Origin: Allomuricauda sp.
Lineage (GTDB): Bacteria; Bacteroidota; Bacteroidia; Flavobacteriales; Flavobacteriaceae
DNA length: 64,000 nucleotides
Reading direction: 5' to 3'
Assembly (NCBI RefSeq): GCF_002699205.1
Contig: NZ_PABT01000034.1
Span: 1-64,000 of the forward strand
A program made the translations under genes and the position numbers. Shown piece by piece: positions 1 to 9,363 of the stretch. The notes under the pieces were generated by a model that made no database searches, was not told where the DNA came from, and saw only the letters and a list, made by a program, of their open reading frames with translations. Each line of letters begins with the position of its first letter. Within the stretch, counting starts at the first letter, position 1.

Positions 1-70
1 ACTTTGGCCCGGCGAGGGTGGGTCACTTTCGTCCGGCCAGCTATGGTCACTTTAACCCGGCGAGGGTGGT
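1..70. mobile_element. Terminal repeats of an IS21-like element (partial)
   Basis: The first 70 bases hold three related units of about 24 bp. Each starts with GGTCACTTT and continues into a CCGG-rich segment (CCCGGCGAGGGTGG in two of them). Unit starts are visible at 21 and 45, and a third unit is cut by the window edge. Multiple staggered terminal repeats of this type are typical of IS21-family ends. The transposase genes (istA/istB) would lie outside the window to the left. The exact element boundary is not visible; it is probably near 70-85. No coding sequence starts here. Confidence 0.55.
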
Positions 71-142
71 ATACTATGTCCGGCGTTTCCAGTTTATAAT
101 CATTTTTAAGGTTATGTCTGGTATTTCTTTGTATGTCATATT

Positions 143-2896
143 CTAATCTTTAACTGCAAAGCGAATTCGATACAATTGTTTCAAAGAATTTTTAATGGGT
201 TCATAATATTCAGAAATCCCATATACTTCCATTAAAGTATTCTCAAAAGCAATTCTATCTTCTGATTCCAATTCTTGTTCCAGCGGTAATCTGTTACGTT
301 TCATAATTGGTCTAAACAATTCCACTATTTCGTTTTTTTGTTCTTGTGACAAAATATTTGGGTTAAGAATTTTAAAGTCTCTTTCAAATTTCGTCGCTCG
401 TAAATCCAATGCACCCAAACCACGACCAAAACCAAAACTTTCAATCAAGAACAGACTAGCAGTACAATTTAAAAGTGCTAAGTATAAAGTTTTGTTTTCC
501 TGTTGGTATTCGTTTCTTACCGAAAAACCTATCATTCTTTGGTCAATAAATGAACGATTTTCAAATTTTGCAATGAACAGGCTTTTGTCATAATTTACAT
601 TAGCTACAAAGTCAGCCATATTTTCGGTTGACATTTCATACCAATGCATATTTGGTTTTGCTAAAACTTCAGGTAAAGGTCTATTAGTCCCATTTCGTTG
701 GCTTTCAAACGACCTGATCCAAGCAATAGCTCCATTGTGACCTAAATTTTCAAGTTCCTCAATGCTTTGTGAACAACAAAATGCTTCAGCATTTGGAACG
801 CATTCTAAATTTGTAGTATCTCTCAAATGTTTAAGGACTGGCTTGATATATTCTTGCTCAATATTGTGACCTGAGGCAGGATAAAACATAGGATTCCAAC
901 CGCGTCTTTCACCTCGTGTAAAATGGAAAATATCACTAGTATTGATAAATCTGCCTCTGACGTTTGCAACCCAACTTAGATTAGAAAAATAACCTGACCA
1001 AGGAATTCCAAAATCTTCAAAAGAATTTATTTGAGCAAGAGAATATCTATTGATGGTTAGGTTTTCAGATTCAGTATTGACAATTATATTATCGCTCAAT
1101 GTCTTAATGTCATCAATTTCTTCTAGGTCTTCATTTAAAGTACAAAATGAGATTTCACTTTCATTTGAGGTAGGTGTTTGTGGGTCTCTTTTTGACGCAA
1201 CTAGTATTGTTGTTACAACATCTGCATTATCAAACCATTTCCCTTTGCCGGAGATTACTACTAATTCTATTTTAAAGAATTTCTGAAAAAGCTCTAAGAA
1301 TATTTCTCCATAATCTGTTCCTAACCAAGCATTAGATAAAATGAGCCCAATTTTGCCATTCTCGGATAAGAATTGATGAAGATAAAAAGGGATGTATGCG
1401 AAAATATCACTTTTGCCACTTAATGAATTCGTTGTATTTGATTCTTCTTTTATCCAATCATTTATATCTACTATTTGTGGATTCAAGACTTTCATTTCCT
1501 TACTCTTAATGAATGGTAAATTGGAAACGACATAATCTACGGTTGGGAATTCTTTTTCAACTATTTCCCCATTATTTGGATTTCTAAATTGTATTGTATC
1601 TCCTTGATTTAGTTCAATTACATCAGAGTTAAAAACATTTATTATTCTACCAATATTTGAGGGTTTAGCCATTGACAAGGTAGAAAGTTGAATAGGAAAC
1701 GAATGTTTATCAGATGCCCAAATGGTATTAAGAATCTCATTCGAATTTATTTCGTATTCTTCTTTTAATTCATAGGCTTGTTTTATAATTGTGCCTGTTC
1801 CGCAACAAGGGTCAATTACTATTTTTGTTTTGTCATCAATGGTTAGGCGAGTTAATAAATCCGCTAACTTTTTAGGTGTTGAAAATTGACCTGCTACCTT
1901 TCTTTTAGCAGTTGCAATAGTATTTTGAAGTAATTGATGAAGAATTTCAATTTCAATAGCCTCAATATTTACAGTTGAAAGGAATTGATTTAATTCTGTC
2001 AATTCGCTCCAAGCTGTTTCCGAGATATATTGCTGACCAAGGTTTGGACTGAAAATATTCCAGAAATTACATTTTTGAGAAATAGAAGTTAGGATTTCCA
2101 TTGCATCAACAATAGAAGTTGACCTTTCTATAGTTTCAATTTCTTTTGCTTCGTTAAAATGCCTTTTTAATATATGTGCAAAAATTATTTTGAAAACCCA
2201 ATCTGTCAAAACTACCATTGACAAAGTCGCTAGTTTATGTTCGGTTTGAGTTGAAGAAAAACCATATTCATTTGAGGATGAATTCCACCAAAGATTGATT
2301 TCTGCATCTAATTGCCTATTAGTTCTAGCTTTTCCTTTTAGTGTTTCAGCAGTATTGTTGGTGTTTTCTAAGACAACATCTATTACTTCATCAATAGACA
2401 AAATTTCTTGAGAAGTAATTTCTGGGATTTCTCCCGATTCAAAAAAGTTATTAAGGTCGGCAAGAATTTCATACAGCAATTCTTTCCAGAGTTGTTCGTT
2501 AGGTTTTACTTCTAGTCGAGAATTGATATTAATGTCATTCCAGCTTTTGAGAATTTCAAAGGTATCTCCATTTCTGTTGTATAAAACAGCACTTTTTACA
2601 TTCCATAAGAGGAAACTATCTCTTTTTAAAATTTGAGCTTTCTTGATTGCATTACTTATTAGTTCTGCATCATTTATTTGGGTGTCAGGCATTTTTAATT
2701 CCCACCCTTGTACAATTATATCTTTTGTTTGGTCTTTAAATAGTAATACGTCAGGAAAAAGACTTTTTTTATTGTTGCTTATGGTGCTTTCACCACCAGC
2801 ACCTTTGAAATGCCAACTTTTATTTGCCAAGAAAACTTCGATAGTACTAATAACATCAATAGCCCAACTTCTTTCATTATACGTAACTTTCGCCAT
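143..2896 (-). CDS. Type IIG-like fused restriction endonuclease / N6-adenine DNA methyltransferase
   Basis: This 917-aa protein probably both cuts and methylates DNA. The N-terminus carries a PD-(D/E)xK-type core: E36 in GGES, P48-D49, then E66-L-K68. A gamma-type methyltransferase domain follows, with motif I VIDPCCGTGT near residue 362 and a catalytic motif SNLPF near residue 459. SNLPF is a variant of the usual NPPY/F. The C-terminal third (about 620-917) probably contains the target-recognition domain, as in Eco57I-like enzymes. The ATG lies inside the 3' end of the upstream methyltransferase gene (20-bp overlap), so the two are cotranscribed and perhaps translationally coupled. The fused single-chain form is inferred from motif order. 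A methylase with an inactive nuclease remains possible. Base composition is AT-rich, unlike the rest of the window. Confidence 0.75.
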   Translation of the reverse strand: MAKVTYNERSWAIDVISTIEVFLANKSWHFKGAGGESTISNNKKSLFPDVLLFKDQTKDIIVQGWELKMPDTQINDAELISNAIKKAQILKRDSFLLWNVKSAVLYNRNGDTFEILKSWNDININSRLEVKPNEQLWKELLYEILADLNNFFESGEIPEITSQEILSIDEVIDVVLENTNNTAETLKGKARTNRQLDAEINLWWNSSSNEYGFSSTQTEHKLATLSMVVLTDWVFKIIFAHILKRHFNEAKEIETIERSTSIVDAMEILTSISQKCNFWNIFSPNLGQQYISETAWSELTELNQFLSTVNIEAIEIEILHQLLQNTIATAKRKVAGQFSTPKKLADLLTRLTIDDKTKIVIDPCCGTGTIIKQAYELKEEYEINSNEILNTIWASDKHSFPIQLSTLSMAKPSNIGRIINVFNSDVIELNQGDTIQFRNPNNGEIVEKEFPTVDYVVSNLPFIKSKEMKVLNPQIVDINDWIKEESNTTNSLSGKSDIFAYIPFYLHQFLSENGKIGLILSNAWLGTDYGEIFLELFQKFFKIELVVISGKGKWFDNADVVTTILVASKRDPQTPTSNESEISFCTLNEDLEEIDDIKTLSDNIIVNTESENLTINRYSLAQINSFEDFGIPWSGYFSNLSWVANVRGRFINTSDIFHFTRGERRGWNPMFYPASGHNIEQEYIKPVLKHLRDTTNLECVPNAEAFCCSQSIEELENLGHNGAIAWIRSFESQRNGTNRPLPEVLAKPNMHWYEMSTENMADFVANVNYDKSLFIAKFENRSFIDQRMIGFSVRNEYQQENKTLYLALLNCTASLFLIESFGFGRGLGALDLRATKFERDFKILNPNILSQEQKNEIVELFRPIMKRNRLPLEQELESEDRIAFENTLMEVYGISEYYEPIKNSLKQLYRIRFAVKD

Positions 2897-3791
2897 TGAG
2901 AACTTTTGAGTTATAATTTAATGTATGATATTTTGCTATAGGTTCATTAAATAGGCGTAATGTAGATTTTTCAATTTCTTTACTCTTCAAAGTTTCTTGA
3001 ATTCTATCAGTACAAATTTTTATATAGTCAACCTCTTTAACTTTGTGCAAAAGCACATCCTCATTTTTTTCTATTCCAATAAAATTTCTATTTTCAAGAA
3101 TAGCAGAAAGCAAAAAACTACCACTACCACAAGCATTGTCAAGTACAACGTCTCCGGGTTTTGTAAATGTTCTAATTAAGTACCTGCCTAATTCAATCGG
3201 TTTTTGAGTTGGGTGATAAACCGTTCCTTCTGATTCAGCTGTTTTAACGTAGACAAAATCTTCAATAGATTGTTCTTCATATGCAACCACGTCCGTTGGA
3301 TATCTATTACCATTGCTTTTCACGTGATTGGACTTGAAATCTCCGTAACTTCCTGTGAGTTGGTCTTTTCTGAATCCCTTATCATATGCTTCGCCTTCTG
3401 TCATTTGAGGATTATAGTTCGGCTGTTTCTTATAAAAAACACAAATATCTTCGTGCTTTCTCAATGGTTGCTTTTTTGCATTTAAGAAGTTTGTTGCTTT
3501 AGATTTTATCCAAACAATTTTGTATTTGAAATGCTTTTCATTACTTAAAATCAATTTTGCAGTAAAAACACCCTGAGAAGTTAACACTATTGCACCATTG
3601 TCTTTAATTATTCTATAATATTCAGTCCAAAGCTTATCGAGGTCGATAACTGAATCCCATTTGTTTTGAGTTGTTCCATAAGGTAAATCGCATAAAATCA
3701 TATCGATACTCTTACTTGGAATACCCTTCATTTCTTCGAGACAATCGCCTTGAATTACTTTATTCAAGTATTTATTTAAACTGTTTGGCAT
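2877..3791 (-). CDS. Site-specific DNA methyltransferase (beta class, N6-adenine or N4-cytosine)
   Basis: This 304-aa enzyme should transfer a methyl group from SAM to an exocyclic amino group in DNA. Catalytic motif IV, DLPY (residues 35-38, in CDLPYGT), lies near the N-terminus. SAM-binding motif I (VLDNACGSGSF) lies near residue 215, after an HPTQKP segment. That order defines the beta class (Mod/MboII-like). Length matches stand-alone members. It sits in the middle of a three-gene operon, 3 bp (or one short untranslated gap) after the regulator and overlapping the type IIG-like gene by 20 bp. It may protect the host genome, or modify the second strand of an asymmetric target. Which base is modified cannot be told from the sequence. 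Confidence 0.85.
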   Translation of the reverse strand: MPNSLNKYLNKVIQGDCLEEMKGIPSKSIDMILCDLPYGTTQNKWDSVIDLDKLWTEYYRIIKDNGAIVLTSQGVFTAKLILSNEKHFKYKIVWIKSKATNFLNAKKQPLRKHEDICVFYKKQPNYNPQMTEGEAYDKGFRKDQLTGSYGDFKSNHVKSNGNRYPTDVVAYEEQSIEDFVYVKTAESEGTVYHPTQKPIELGRYLIRTFTKPGDVVLDNACGSGSFLLSAILENRNFIGIEKNEDVLLHKVKEVDYIKICTDRIQETLKSKEIEKSTLRLFNEPIAKYHTLNYNSKVLNGESYV

Positions 3792-3794
3792 ATT

Positions 3795-4121
3795 TTAAAG
3801 TTTGAGACTTTCTTGTTTAGCATTAATTTGACGTAGGTATTTAACTTTTTTTTCGGCAACGATAAGAGCATCTGTTGAAGAACTACTTTCATAAAGCTTT
3901 TTTGCAAATAGGTCGCCAAAAAATTCCGTCTTAAGTTCTTCTAAATTCAAATCAAAAACTTGAGCTAGTAGAATTAAACGCTTTTCGTCAAAATCTCGTT
4001 TACCGTTTTCAATTTTACTCAAATTAGCAGAATCTAAATCTAGTTTTGCTCCAAGTTGAGTCAAAGTAAGTTCGTTTTTTGTCCGCAAATATCTGATGTA
4101 TTCTCCGAAAGATTGTTGCAT
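3795..4121 (-). CDS. Xre-family helix-turn-helix regulator of the restriction operon
   Basis: This is a small Cro/C1-type DNA-binding protein of 108 aa from the ATG at 4121. The frame can extend to a TTG at 4157 (120 aa) but has no upstream ATG. The HTH spans roughly residues 6-60 (EYIRYLRTKNELTLTQLGAKL, then SANLSKIENGKR), the typical form of controller proteins. The remaining ~45 residues are charged and probably helical. It is the first gene of the methyltransferase operon, ending 3 bp before the next start, which fits a C-protein-like role in timing restriction expression. A perfect inverted repeat, TATTTG-A-CAAATA, lies just upstream at 4148-4160 and is a candidate operator. The regulatory role is inferred from family and position. 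Confidence 0.75.
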   Translation of the reverse strand: MQQSFGEYIRYLRTKNELTLTQLGAKLDLDSANLSKIENGKRDFDEKRLILLAQVFDLNLEELKTEFFGDLFAKKLYESSSSTDALIVAEKKVKYLRQINAKQESLKL

Positions 4122-4147
4122 TTGACTTGGAAGTATTGACTTGTCAG

Positions 4148-4160
4148 TATTTGACAAATA
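4148..4160. promoter_or_regulatory. Candidate operator of the Xre regulator
   Basis: The sequence TATTTGACAAATA is a perfect 6-bp inverted repeat around a central A, located 27-39 bp upstream of the preferred regulator ATG. Small palindromes in this position commonly bind controller proteins. No second copy was found beside it, so this is a positional inference. Confidence 0.35.
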
Positions 4161-4429
4161 TAAAAATTAGTTTGTGATTTCCAATTTGAGAGATTGGGAA
4201 GTGAAAGCTCTTTTTATTTTGTAAGGTCCGAGCAAAATGAAATGTACTTGAATGTGGATTGGCTCTTTTTCAGCTTGAGTGCAACGTTTCGGTTACCAGT
4301 TGTTGCATGGGTGGAAAGGACGGACATAGAGAGTCGCTAAAAATGGAGTTTTTGAACCATCGTAAGTTTTGATGTAAACGTTCGGTCATCAATTTTTAGT
4401 TGATTATTAAAACAATGGTAAATTAGTGT

Positions 4430-7400
4430 ATGAAAGAATTTGTAATAAAATTAAAGGAAGGTAAAATTGACCTTTTTAAAAGGGATTATCACGAAATGGT
4501 GGCCGCTTATAATGGAGAAGCAGCTACAACACGGGGATATAACGGAAGGCAAATATTAGAGCTCTTACAGAATTGTGATGATCAAAAATCGGACAGCGTC
4601 TTAATTAAAATGGACAGGGAAAATCGCATCCTGTCTATGGCTAACAAAGGAGTTCCATTTTCTCGAGAGGGCTATAGGTCCCTTACTACAAGTAATTTAT
4701 CATCTAAAATTGATAAGGCACAATATATTGGGAATAAAGGCTTAGGATTTCGTTCAGTCCTAAATTGGTCAAGTGAAATTGCGATTTATAGTAATGGTTT
4801 CAAAGTATCCTATTCGGATATGCAGCGAGAAAGTATGTTCTTAAATATGTTCGATCAAAAAATTATTGCTGAGATTAGAAATAAGTATAAGTATCCAGAA
4901 ACCATTTCACCTATACCCATGTTGGCTGTTCCGGAGGTAATTGAAACTGGAATGTATAATGAGTATGCCACGGTAATAGAGTTGAGGTTTAAAGAAGATG
5001 CTTTACAAAAAATAATCGATCAAATAAACGCTATTACGCCAGAGACAATCCTGTTTTTACATAATATAAAAAGTATAACGTTTGAAGGGTTTGAAGATAA
5101 AAAGGACATCCATATCGAGAGAAAAACGACAAATCTAATAAAAGGCAGTGTTCAACAAATTACTAGCAATGGGGAAGCTTGGGATATTTTTCACGATGAA
5201 GGAATTTTACCCAATGAGTTTCAAAATAATCAAGAAACAGTAGAGAACTACCAAATACGCATTGCTGTACCGAGAAATGAACCTAAAAGCAGTTATAGGC
5301 TCTATTCATTTTTCGCAACGAGTATCAATTTATCCTTTCCTTATATCATCCATGCTACATTTGATTTAGATCAGAACAGAAAACATTTGGAAAATTCTGA
5401 CAAGAACAGATTTGTAGTTGAAAAACTTACCCATTTAATGTGCAAAATGGCTTTGTACAGGACGGATGATAAAGTTGATTGGACTGCCTTTAAACTCTTA
5501 CAATACAAAACTGAGAACGAGAATTTACAGGAACTTGGTTTTTATCAAAAGTTGGATGAAATATTACAAAATGAAAAAATTGTCCCTTGTGCTAGCGATG
5601 CCTATTATCCTTTGACGGAAGCTGTTTATTTGAGTGAAGATTTTTCCAGTTTAATAGAAAAGGGAAATGGAGGAAATGTATTTAATCGTCACATTAAACC
5701 TCTGGTAACGGGGATTAATTTTTATGATTCAAAATTAAAACCAAAATATGCAGGATATCAACACTTTGTCGATTTAATCGATAACTGGAGCAAAACAATA
5801 ACTGATATTTCTGTAAGGGCAAAACTCATCCAGTATTTGATTCGAAGGAATAATGCAAAAGGACTTTCGGATACTTTCAATGTTCTAATAAAAGGAGATG
5901 GGGTTGTTATTGACAAGAAGAATGAAATCTTCACACATTTAAATGACGAATTGGAAATACCCAGTTTTTGTAGGATTGATGTTTTACATCCGACACTTTT
6001 TGATGAATTGGTCAGCGTATTTGGAATTAAAGAAGATACTAAAAGGGATAGGGCAAGGATTTTACAGAACCATTTAAAAAGTATCGGTAATGTTCATTCC
6101 TATGAGTTCATACCACTTTCAAGAAAAATTGTGAATAACACCAATCTACATATTTCCGAAAAACCTGAAGAGAAAAATACAACGGTAAAACAAATGTTAT
6201 CAGCCCTGTTCAACAATTTTAATCCAGAAACCAGTTCAACTTCTATTGGTATTTTGGACATTCCAATTTTTGATAGCTCGGGTCAAATAGCAAAATCTTC
6301 TGACTTATATTTTTCTCCTCAATATCCCATTGGTGAAATCTGTTCGGATATATTTGGCGACCTCCATAAGTCTAGACCACAAGTTGCTTCGCCTAATGTA
6401 TTGGGCTTGACTGACAGTACATTTGTGAATTTGGAAATTTTTCTTTCCTGGTTGGGGGTTAATAAATTCGTTAATTATAAACAATTGACTATCAATTCTC
6501 CCCATCATAAATATGTAAAAAGGGTTGTTGGCTATGCACCAACATCTGCCTCGACACAAGTTTTGGATTTTGAAGACAGAGACCAGATTTTAAGCGTGTT
6601 AACCATCGAACAATTTTTATTGTGGGTTATTAAAGATATCAACTTGTCGGATAATTTAAATCAAATTGAAAGGAAGCATGGTGAAGTAGTTAAGTTTAAG
6701 TATCATTCAAATTATTCAAAATCGCATTACAAAAGTTATCTGGCAGAAATTGTCGAATTATCATTCTATAATTTTAAAAATCATTTACTGGACAATACTT
6801 TTAAGTCCATCAACGACATTGAAATAGATTATTCCAGCAATCTATTTAAAAAATATAATGTAAAGCGAAAGAATCTAGATATTGTATTGAGGCACTTGGG
6901 TGCATGTACAGATTTTAATGACCTGACGATTGAACGCGTTCAAGAGATTCTAGAAAACATTAATGTTCTTTATCCCAATGGCAGAAATTCCTCGACCTAT
7001 TATAGAAGAGCGTATTTACATTTTGAAGAAAATAAAGCACCTCTAAATAAGGAAATTAAGCTCTTTGCCAGAGACCATGAAGGACTCAAGCTATTTAGAC
7101 AAAGCGAGATTTACTTTAGTGACAAAGTAAAATTACCTAATAAACTTCGTGCAAATTTTCCAATTTTTAATTTTTCAAAAAGGTCTGGAGGTAAGGGAGC
7201 AATTGAGTTTTTCGGAATCAATGATTTATCGACGATTGTTATTGAATTAGATGATTTTAAAAAAGATGACTTCAGCACCAAATTAGTACATGACTTTTTA
7301 GTTGAGTTGTTCCCATACATATTAATCCATAGAGTAAACGCCTTGGATAATGAAGCTGCCAAAAGAAAGGAGGCAGCTAAATTACAACAGCTTGTCATCA

Positions 7401-8875
7401 ATGTATGCAATGAAGTGGTAACCAAGGTTGGGAATAACAAATTCGTATTGGACAATTATGAGTTTATCTTCTTGGAAAATTCAGGTTATTATTTGAAACT
7501 ACCTATATCAGGAAGTTTGGAATCTTTCCGAAAGCAGCCTGAATTTAAAGATGCCATTGCTGACATCCTTTCCCACGTCTTCGATGTATCTGGTCATAAA
7601 AGTGATTTTAGGGCATTACTGTCAACCGATTTAGAAGATGTCAGGCATACTTCAAACGTTAATTTTGGAGAAGATTTGATTGATGAAACCTTACACATTT
7701 TGGGATTTTCAAGCTCCATTATTGCATTTTGGACCACTATTTATCGGACCAAGGGACTTGATCTAAATTTCAATGAAGACAACACTGTAGAGATTGCACA
7801 ATTAAACAGGGATTTGGAATTGACGCTGTCTTCTCACTTACCTGATTATAACTTTTTGAACCATAAAGGGAATGTAACCTACTTAAAAGGTCTGTTCTCA
7901 GCTCTTGGGATAAATATTGAAGATTTTAATACATATAGTGTCAATAGCATTGATATGTACGACAATCATTTCAAGATGCTCACCAATTATTTTATTAATA
8001 ATTTCAATCACTTTAAACAGTCTTTGCATAGTTCTCTCGGAACAAGTGATTTACGGAAGTCTTTCCTTCAAAGATTGCATGATTTTGAAGTTGGTTCGGA
8101 TTTATATATAAAAAGAATTGCTCTTGAGAATAGATATGTGTTTACCGTTGAGCTTAATACAATTTTTAACGACTTTTTGAAGAAGGAGTTCAATGAAATA
8201 ATATTGATTGACCTTAATGATTTCAAGGATATTGATTCAATTTATATTAAGAACAAATCCTGCTTGACGGAAAGGGAACTAGAAATATTAGATAGTTCAA
8301 AAAGCCTTGAAAGCTTATTATACTTTGATATTGACATCGAATCTTTCAAAAAGGATTTATCACCTTCAGAACCAAAAATCATTGTACCTATAAAACCTGA
8401 TCTCGCATCCACTCAAAATAAACCATTGAGGGAACACCGTATAAGCAGTTTCGAGACAAAACGCTGGTCAGGCTATAAAAATAGAAAGGATTTGTATAAC
8501 CCTAACAACAGCTTCAAGGGATCCAATTTGCAAATAGGGAAAACCTCAGAGGAAAAAGTATATCAACATTTATGCGATAAATACAGTAAGGAGTTTGTTC
8601 ATTATAAGGCAAGGGAAGATGAAGGATTACATTATGATATAAGATATAGTCCTGATAATGGCAGCAAATATATTTATGTAGAAGTCAAGACCTTTTCAAA
8701 TGACTCCTTTATCATTTCACGTGAAGAATATGAATTTGGGAAGGATAAAAAGGACGAATATGAAATTTGGTTGGTCAAGCAAGATAACGTCATCATATTT
8801 GACCATATGCTTGAGGAAATGGATTTATTGGTCAAAGATTATTATGTCATTTTTTCTGAACTAGAGATTGTGTAA
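4430..8875 (+). CDS. Sacsin-type GHKL ATPase with C-terminal NO VEIN (DUF3883) nuclease-like domain
   Basis: This 1481-aa protein has an N-terminal HSP90/sacsin-like ATP-binding fold: the N-box ELLQNCDD (44-51), ANKGVPF (71-77) and the lid motif GNKGLGF (101-107). The long middle (about 330-1330) has no domain I recognise. The C-terminus (about 1370-1475) matches the NO VEIN C-terminal/DUF3883 type, with a conserved YDIRY aspartate and a YVEVKTF strand, the D...ExK arrangement of PD-(D/E)xK nucleases. This layout resembles plant NO VEIN and bacterial proteins found near restriction genes. It has no signal peptide, so it is cytoplasmic. It is transcribed away from the restriction operon, 308 bp from the regulator start. 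A role as an ATP-driven anti-phage effector is inference; the domain assignment is fairly secure. Confidence 0.72.
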   Translation: MKEFVIKLKEGKIDLFKRDYHEMVAAYNGEAATTRGYNGRQILELLQNCDDQKSDSVLIKMDRENRILSMANKGVPFSREGYRSLTTSNLSSKIDKAQYIGNKGLGFRSVLNWSSEIAIYSNGFKVSYSDMQRESMFLNMFDQKIIAEIRNKYKYPETISPIPMLAVPEVIETGMYNEYATVIELRFKEDALQKIIDQINAITPETILFLHNIKSITFEGFEDKKDIHIERKTTNLIKGSVQQITSNGEAWDIFHDEGILPNEFQNNQETVENYQIRIAVPRNEPKSSYRLYSFFATSINLSFPYIIHATFDLDQNRKHLENSDKNRFVVEKLTHLMCKMALYRTDDKVDWTAFKLLQYKTENENLQELGFYQKLDEILQNEKIVPCASDAYYPLTEAVYLSEDFSSLIEKGNGGNVFNRHIKPLVTGINFYDSKLKPKYAGYQHFVDLIDNWSKTITDISVRAKLIQYLIRRNNAKGLSDTFNVLIKGDGVVIDKKNEIFTHLNDELEIPSFCRIDVLHPTLFDELVSVFGIKEDTKRDRARILQNHLKSIGNVHSYEFIPLSRKIVNNTNLHISEKPEEKNTTVKQMLSALFNNFNPETSSTSIGILDIPIFDSSGQIAKSSDLYFSPQYPIGEICSDIFGDLHKSRPQVASPNVLGLTDSTFVNLEIFLSWLGVNKFVNYKQLTINSPHHKYVKRVVGYAPTSASTQVLDFEDRDQILSVLTIEQFLLWVIKDINLSDNLNQIERKHGEVVKFKYHSNYSKSHYKSYLAEIVELSFYNFKNHLLDNTFKSINDIEIDYSSNLFKKYNVKRKNLDIVLRHLGACTDFNDLTIERVQEILENINVLYPNGRNSSTYYRRAYLHFEENKAPLNKEIKLFARDHEGLKLFRQSEIYFSDKVKLPNKLRANFPIFNFSKRSGGKGAIEFFGINDLSTIVIELDDFKKDDFSTKLVHDFLVELFPYILIHRVNALDNEAAKRKEAAKLQQLVINVCNEVVTKVGNNKFVLDNYEFIFLENSGYYLKLPISGSLESFRKQPEFKDAIADILSHVFDVSGHKSDFRALLSTDLEDVRHTSNVNFGEDLIDETLHILGFSSSIIAFWTTIYRTKGLDLNFNEDNTVEIAQLNRDLELTLSSHLPDYNFLNHKGNVTYLKGLFSALGINIEDFNTYSVNSIDMYDNHFKMLTNYFINNFNHFKQSLHSSLGTSDLRKSFLQRLHDFEVGSDLYIKRIALENRYVFTVELNTIFNDFLKKEFNEIILIDLNDFKDIDSIYIKNKSCLTERELEILDSSKSLESLLYFDIDIESFKKDLSPSEPKIIVPIKPDLASTQNKPLREHRISSFETKRWSGYKNRKDLYNPNNSFKGSNLQIGKTSEEKVYQHLCDKYSKEFVHYKAREDEGLHYDIRYSPDNGSKYIYVEVKTFSNDSFIISREEYEFGKDKKDEYEIWLVKQDNVIIFDHMLEEMDLLVKDYYVIFSELEIV

Positions 8876-8964
8876 AGAACAGTATGTTTAGTCGATTAAA
8901 CTTACGGTTAATAACTTATAAGATTATACTTTTATCTTTTTATAAATTTAGCTAAATTGAAAAT

Positions 8965-9055
8965 GTAAACATCCATAAGTTTTGCCTCTGGATGTGCCGA
9001 TTTGAACACGGTTCAGGGTTCGGTTAACTGGTCTAAGTTAACAGTGTAAAAAATT
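8965..9055. repeat. Copy 1 of a ~90-bp non-coding repeat
   Basis: This stretch centres on CATAAGTTTTGCCTCTG and continues with ATGTGC, then GTTCGGTTAA. It aligns over about 90 bp with 18790-18880 (same order, roughly 70% identical by eye). Neither copy has a convincing reading frame. Together they lie on both sides of the amino-sugar locus. It could be a conserved leader or small-RNA gene, or the footprint of a duplication. Confidence 0.6.
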
Positions 9056-9363
9056 GAAAATCAACTATTTGTGTTTATGGGGGTGGGCCTGCCACCCCGA
9101 TGGCTTATCAACCAAACATGTTTATGCGGTCTGATTGGAGCTAAATTGCCAATTGATACAAAGGCACCGGGGTGATTAATATGCATTGTGTGGACAGGTC
9201 CCTTGGTCAGGATGATAGAAATGAATAGCAAGAACTCAACCAAGAAAGTTTAATCGGACGAATTGTAAGGACAGATTTTTACCAATGGGAATCAGAAATG
9301 GGCAGGATTATGAACTCAAAAAATTAGCAGGGAACAAGTACCCTTGTGAAACCTAAGACGGTT
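9056..9363. other. Gene-free stretch with possible decayed coding remnant
   Basis: No intact gene is visible. A GC-rich hairpin (GGGGTGG/CCACCCC, 9080-9098) has no T-tract. Short frames such as one ending in MGIRNGQDYELKKLAG (about 9287-9355, + strand) look protein-like but are interrupted by stops in every frame. They may be debris of a deleted gene next to the DeoR regulator. Confidence 0.3.

Noticed and set aside
8990..9055. tRNA-like gene in the 90-bp repeat
   Set aside because: GGTTC-like blocks are present but no cloverleaf with acceptor and anticodon stems can be formed.
9080..9098. Terminator
   Set aside because: The GC-rich hairpin has no following T-tract on either strand.
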